64,000 nucleotides of DNA from Aphelidium insulamus (Eukaryota > Aphelidiomycota > Aphelidea > Aphelidiaceae). Each line of letters opens with the position of its first letter. The first letter of the stretch is position 1. The translations under genes and the position numbers were made by a program. This document shows, in pieces, positions 57,168-64,000 of this stretch. A model generated the notes under the pieces. It was not told where the DNA came from, ran no database searches, and worked only from the letters and a program-made list of their open reading frames with translations. The stretch lies in NCBI GenBank assembly GCA_036784855.1, contig JAZDSV010000012.1, positions 124,001 to 188,000 on the forward strand, given 5' to 3'.

Positions 57168-60100
57168 ATGTTTGACGGAAGTCATCGCTCACGGCGGCCC
57201 ATCAATTTGGGCGGCAGAGTGCCCGGGGTGCGTGACCGCGATGAGCTGTTGCGCCAGGCACACCAGGAACGGGAGAGACGCGACTCGGAGCGGCGTCAGC
57301 ACGTGGCGGCCACACTCATACTGGTTGGTTTGGTGTGCGGTGCGTGCTGCTATGCTCGGCTTCCCTGTCGCAGGCTGCATGGCGGGAATGTCGATCGCGC
57401 ATGCTTTCAAGGGACCGTGACCGTTCGCAGTGGCTGAAAACGCTGGACTCCAACATTGATGATGGGGCTACCGTTCGCCGGCTAGCTCTTTGTCATTTGA
57501 GAATGCCGCAAGATGCAGAGCTGCTCGTGCGCATTGTCGCCACCGGCGCTGACGATTACATTGGGTCAGCAAAAGTTGCCAGTACCATTGATGGTGCGGT
57601 GATGGTGAAATGTTCTGGCAATAGTGCGATTGTAACCCGCAATGTAGATATCGTGGTGCACGCTCGCCTTAGCTGGCTGCTGTTTGAACATATATTCGCC
57701 GAGAGTTCGCGGGATAATCGTCCATCAGATACACCACATGGTGTCGCTGTTTTACACCGCATATTGCTGAAACAGTTTACAAGCATTCACTGGACCCTGT
57801 TTGTCCGATGGGGATTCTATTCGACACTCCGAGGGTACCTGCTCACACCCGCACCGCAAGATCCTGACCGGGAAGCGCTTACGGCCCTATGGTCTGCACC
57901 GCTTGGGTTCACGGCCGAGATGGGGAAATACTGCGCAGGTGCCTTATCATCGTTCGTGCTCGAGCTGCTTACGATTCCACGAGTGGTTGCGGATGGTCGG
58001 ATGCCGCAGTTAGGCAACGGCACTCAGTTGCTGACGGCTATGCCAAACTTTTTTCAGCAGCTTGCCGCAATATTGCTTGATGGAAGTGCACTCAGTACTT
58101 CTAACTTGGCCATGCGCTCGACAACATCGCCCGCATCGCTGTCGCTACTGGCAAACTTTGCCTCCTTGTCTCAAGCGCTGCAGATCCTTCCCACATCGCA
58201 AATGTCTTTTTATACTTCCTGTCTACGCCATCTGATATCGCTCTTGCCGGAAAGCATTGCCGCGCAGCTCAGTTTGGCAGATACCGGCAAGTTGGTTAAT
58301 GGCATTGTAGAACGGGATTAATTTGTAAAGGTACCGACGTGTCAGAGGAGAATGATGCCGATGATGTCATGGGCGATGATAGTTCCGTTACCCGTGCGCC
58401 AATTGTTAAACTTGACCCGGACTTGGTAGCCGATATATCCTATTTTGCGGATCGAAAATTCATTGAATTTCTTGCCTCACCGTTAAAGACTATGTCCGAC
58501 TCGCTGGCACAATATCTGCGTGACATGATATGCTTACTAACAATGATATTGACTATTCGTCCGGCCGCCAAAGCCAGCATTTTATCGCTGCTGTCGTCCA
58601 TGAAACAAACCGTGATGCCTCCCATGTGGAGCATGATGAAGGTTTCCCTCCTATTAAAGACGATCTCGTCCGAGACGGACCATGCAGTGATTGAATATTG
58701 TACCGGTGAGAGATAATGTCTAGGTTTATTTGCTCATCTTACACGAAGACTCGGCGCATGCTACCGACTGGTATCTGCTGACGATGATGGTGGAGCTTCT
58801 GGGAACTCTAATAACAACATGTGGTCGCGAAGAATTTACTTGTGATACTCTCTTGTTTGCGTTGCAAGACATGGTATTTCTTTCTGGTGTCACCAAGGTA
58901 TGTATTGCTATTATCCTTTTCTCCTATTTTTACTCCAAACAGAGTCTCGCATTCTCGTTATACTCAAACAGCACTCCTCGGTTTGACTCATCGTTCATGG
59001 CCGGAACAGCGCTTCAAGTGGTACAAGTACGTCGCTCAATTACGCGATTCTTGCAGCTTGTTTACCGGCGAGAGTACGTACTTGCAACATGTGATATATA
59101 TAATCAGCTAGTGCCATGTCGGCGTTTTGTCCAAAAGGTCACTGGCTCGTGCCGCTTGATACACTTGATGAGCATCTGATACGCTTGGCTACCGGCGGTG
59201 AAGTAGTCGTTTCACCGCGACCGGATAGCATTTGCTCCTCATCGCTGCGAGAAATACTGCAAAATATTCCATTTGTACTCCCGTTTGAGACACGTATCGG
59301 TATATTTAGGCGCCTGGTGGAACTAGACTCTTCTCCGCGCAATGAATTTGGTTCGAGGCACTTTGTCAAGATTCGGCGTGATCACGTATTTGAAGATGGG
59401 TTTGACGGCCTGTATCCAATAGGTATGTATGGTGCACAATAATAGCTTACCCGCTTTAACCCCGTTGATTAGGACAGGCTCTCAAGAACCGCATCGCTAT
59501 TACGTTTGTAAGCGATCTTGGCTACCAAGAGGCGGGAATCGATGGTGGCGGTGTTTTCAAGGAATTTCTGACCGAGTAAGTTGTGTCGTCATAATTAGTC
59601 ATCATTATGCTTAACGAACACCATGCAGGCTGGCCAAGCAGGCGTTTGATCCAAATTCTGCGCTGTTTCAGTTCACCAAAGACCAGCTTCTGTATCCGAG
59701 CACGTATGCTGTCGCGATGGAGAACTCAAGCTTGGAGCACTTTCGATTCCTGGGTCGCATTGTAGGCAAAGCGCTGCGCGAGGGAATTCTCATCGACGCA
59801 TCATTTGCAACATTCTTCCTCAGCAAATGGCTAGGAAGACTTAGCTATTGCAAGTGACATATTTGTTTCGTGGCCTTGGCGCTCGTGATAACTTCGTTAT
59901 TGCAGTGGATGAGTTACCTTCGTTGGACCCTGAATTGTACAAGAATCTGGTGTTTCTCAAGGACTATCCGGGCAATGTGGAGGACTTGTCGTTGAATTTC
60001 ACCGTTGCCCGCGAAGGTCCGACTCATATGTATTCACATTCAAAGTAACAGAATCTACTTACTAACCGATGCAGAGTTTGGCGAAACCAGCGTGGCCGAA

Positions 60101-60748
60101 TTGGTGCCCGGTGGCAGAGACTTGACCGTGACCAATATGAATCGGCTTCGCTACATTTACCTGATGTCCAACTACAAACTCAACATCCAAATCAATCGGC
60201 AGAGCCACGCATTCCTGCAAGGACTGTCGGACCTGGTGGAACCGCAGTGGCTAAAAATGTTTGATGAGGTACGTAATGGGCTCGTTGATAAACAGCATAA
60301 ACATTGGGTGTATGTAGCATGAACTGCATATGATGACATCTGGCGCCGAGGCCCCGATCGACATTACAGATTTGAAGCGGAACACGGTCTACGACCGCTA
60401 CTATGGCGAGGATGACACCACAATTGCCATGTTTTGGCGAGTGGTGGAAGCCTTCACAGACGAGGAGAAGAGCATGTTTATCAAGTTTATCACCAGCTGC
60501 CCGCGGCCACCACTGCGCGGCTTCAGCGAACTGTATCCCAAGTTTAGCATTCGTGACGCGGGCAACGACATTGACAGGGTCAGTAGTAAAACGCGTGAAC
60601 TTAACGAATGCTGACGGCGAGACATCAGCTTCCCACCACGTCCACGTGCGTCAATCTGCTGAAGCTGCCGCGGTACACGGACGAGCGGGTTCTTCGCGAC
60701 AAACTCCTGTACGCCATCAGTGCCGGCGCCGGATTTGAGATGAGCTGA
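57168..60748 (+). CDS. UBE3C: HECT E3 ubiquitin ligase UBE3C/Hul5
   Basis: Proteasome-associated ubiquitin-chain-elongating E3. The N-terminus [18 protein letters not shown] matches UBE3C, followed by the Glu/Arg-rich helix and, after a 50-nt intron, an IQ-like segment ([20 protein letters not shown]). The middle is helical. The pre-HECT region has [16 protein letters not shown]; the HECT domain starts [20 protein letters not shown]-like ([18 protein letters not shown]), then [77 protein letters not shown], and [19 protein letters not shown], where the Cys is the catalytic thioester residue, 33 residues from the C-terminus. It ends AGAGFEMS. Many short introns, one of them GC-AG (59850-59905). 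Confidence 0.96.
59850..59905 (+). other. GC-AG intron in UBE3C
   Basis: 56 nt, donor AGCTATT|GCAAGT and acceptor GTTATTGCAG, phase 1. It gives [20 protein letters not shown], the expected HECT sequence. Reading on leads to TGA after three codons, and the only nearby GT donor is out of phase. Confidence 0.9.
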
Positions 60749-60836
60749 GCTGATTTCGACACAACATTACGATATTAGATCTAGTTGCATGCTGAACTGA
60801 CGATATATTCCTGTAAATATAATTGCAGCGCGCATG

Positions 60837-62366
<1,530 letters not shown>

Positions 62367-62385
62367 CTATTGTCACTAAAGGTGT

Positions 62386-62833
62386 TCATCTCACGTCGTA
62401 GCCGTAGTCGCCGTCCTGCAGAGTGCGGGCGTCCGCGTACAGCCGCTCGATGGGCGCATTGGGGTCAATGTCGTCAAAGTGCAGCGCGTTCATGGCCGTC
62501 TGTGAGACAAACCGGCTGCTGCTGCCACCACCGCTCTCCACATCGCGGCCGCTACGGGGTGGACTGTGCAGCAGTGGGCTGCGTTGCGTGCTTGCCGTGT
62601 CGGTGTGAGGATGGCTGTGGTCATCATCATCAACGTCCCCCGCCGACACCGTGTCATAGTTGTGGCGCCCTGAAGCCAGCGTGAACACGGAGCGAAAGTT
62701 GGTGCCGCGCCAAGTGTGCTTCACCTCCAGCAGGAGATCTACATACATACACATACATATACACATACATACATACATACATACATACATACATACATAC
62801 ATACATACATACATACATACATACATACATACA

Positions 62834-62869
<36 letters not shown>

Positions 62870-63998
62870 TATACATACATACATACATACATACATACAT
62901 ACATACACATACATACATACATACATACATACATACATACATACATACATACATACATACATACATACATACACACATACATACATACATACATACATAC
63001 ATACACACATACATATACATACATACATATATACACTCATGCATATAATTAACTGTAGACATATGTACATAATTAATCATGTACATGTTGAACTAGTATG
63101 TACGCACCAGCAGCGGATATGACATCCATTTTCGCCAACAATGCAATGCCAAAGCCTTGCCAGAAGGAGAGAAAGAGCACGGCCTTGACACACAAGAACT
63201 TTGGCTATCCTAATATTAATCACCTGGGACCGTCAATGAGGACAAGCAGCACTCACCCACGGCTTAAAGGGCGCCAGATCGTGACATGTGGCCAGGTATA
63301 GCAGGGCCAGACAGTAGAGGCTGAGACACACGCTCACGTTGCTGATCAGTGCCAGGTAAAAGTAGGCCGACGCGGCAGAGATTTCGCCGGTCTGATACAC
63401 GCCAGCCAGGCGGCACACAAACGTCAACATAGCTACGGCTGGCTTCACTGCCACAAACTGGAGAAGGCCTCGCTTCAGCCACAGAAAGTCTGCGTGCCTT
63501 GATAAATCTATCGGCGGTGCGCAGCAGTTGACGGGGAAAGTGTGCGGCACCGGTAGCCGGCCGTCGTCCATGGACGCCATGAGGTCGTCCTCACCGCCCA
63601 GGTAAGTCACGAGCAGCTGGAAGAATATCCACAGCACAAACGCTTCGTAAAAGTCTCGGAACGGGTCCAGCACCGCCGCGGTCCACATTCCCGCGCGCAG
63701 GCTGTCTGAATTGTCGGCGTCGGTGTCGCCAGCAGACTCTGCCGACGACTCGACCAGGCTCAGCCACGCGGTCACGCCATACATGGCCGGCATCCATATT
63801 ATGCGCAGTATCAGACCTGTGTGGATCGTCATACACTCAGTGGCAGCAGTGTCACGAGCGGGGCACCATACGCTGCAGGTCCGGCCGCCGATAGTTCTTC
63901 AGGTGGCACCACGACGAGTAGAGACACAGGGCACACGTCACACACGCAAACACTCCGGCCACCGAGCGGGCGCCGGGATCCGCGGCTATGGCGACCAT
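62386..63998 (-). CDS. TMEM184: TMEM184/organic-solute-transporter-alpha family membrane protein (5' end at window edge)
   Basis: Seven-helix membrane protein of the TMEM184/OST-alpha family (the yeast and plant members are vacuolar or plasma-membrane proteins of poorly known function). Conserved blocks: RPDLQRLILRIIWMPAMYGV, LDPFRDFYEAFVLWIFFQLL, VTYLGGEDDLMASM, PVPHTFPVNCCAPP, FLWLKRGLLQFVAVKPAVAM, YFYLALISNVSVCLSLYCLA, then KFLCVKAVLFLSFWQGFGIA. The C-terminal exon after the repeat-filled intron (DLLLEVKHTWRGTNFRSVFT) is hydrophilic, Ser/Asp-rich and ends DGDYGYDVR. The Met at 63998 opens a short hydrophobic stretch, but the true start may lie upstream of the window. An intron at about 63825-63880 joins LQR to LILRII. 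Confidence 0.9.
62739..63107 (-). repeat. (CATA)n microsatellite filling a TMEM184 intron
   Basis: The 369-nt intron (donor CTG|GTGCGT, acceptor TATGTAG) is several times longer than others here. From about 62743 to 63030 it is almost pure CATA on the + strand ((TATG)n in the transcript), with a TATATA interruption near 62860 and rare CACA variants. It is the same tetranucleotide as the repeat at 34530-35205. Open frames across it are artefacts. Confidence 0.93.
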
Positions 63999-64000
63999 TC

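Overview
The window is a compact nuclear segment from a unicellular eukaryote that builds a cilium or flagellum. Genes lie on both strands, often less than 200 bases apart, and are cut by many short introns (about 40-70 nt). All three standard stop codons are used. Two genes are cilium-specific: the C-terminus of BBS8/TTC8 (BBSome) and a full-length meckelin (TMEM67, ciliary transition zone). A POMT2-type mannosyltransferase, HEATR6, an MTMR9-like protein, SMG7 and TMEM184 would fit a flagellated opisthokont or close relative. I cannot name the lineage from sequence alone. I saw no rRNA, tRNA, bacterial operon or recognisable transposon.

Layout, left to right: BBS8 3' end (+, 1-344); SNW1/Prp45 splicing factor (-); a small unknown coiled-coil gene (+, 2810-3399); a Crinkler/RHS-like P-loop protein (-, 3853-5485); TTI1 (+); glycogen branching enzyme (+); proteasome beta-4/PSMB2 (-); protein O-mannosyltransferase (+); an MTMR9-like dead phosphatase (-); HEATR6 (+); an ATRIP-like gene (+); a large TPR protein (-); TMEM67 (-); a TATG-repeat intergenic region; a TAF1C/Rrn6-like gene (+); PUS7 (-); SMG7/EST1-like (-); a SAPS-domain PP6 regulatory subunit (+); an RGS protein with a split domain (+); a VHS-GAT adaptor (-); MON2 (-); the UBE3C/Hul5 HECT ligase (+); acetoacetyl-CoA thiolase (-); TMEM184 (-, 5' end near the window edge).

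Most genes are housekeeping and there is no single operon-like pathway. Some themes recur: cilium (BBS8, TMEM67); kinases of the PIKK family and their partners (TTI1 matures PIKKs, ATRIP partners ATR, SMG7 reads SMG1-phosphorylated UPF1); proteasome work (PSMB2, UBE3C); and endosome/Golgi traffic (MON2, VHS-GAT, MTMR9-like).

The strongest unusual signals are repeated GC-AG introns, several of which are forced by reading frame plus family conservation; an RGS domain split by an insert of about 390 residues; a myotubularin that keeps the catalytic Cys but lost the Arg; a Crinkler/RHS-type NTPase; and two long TATG/CATA microsatellites, one carrying a duplicated module of about 128 bp. Exon boundaries were read by eye. 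Spans are reliable at the ends where stated, but internal exon structure is approximate for the intron-rich genes.
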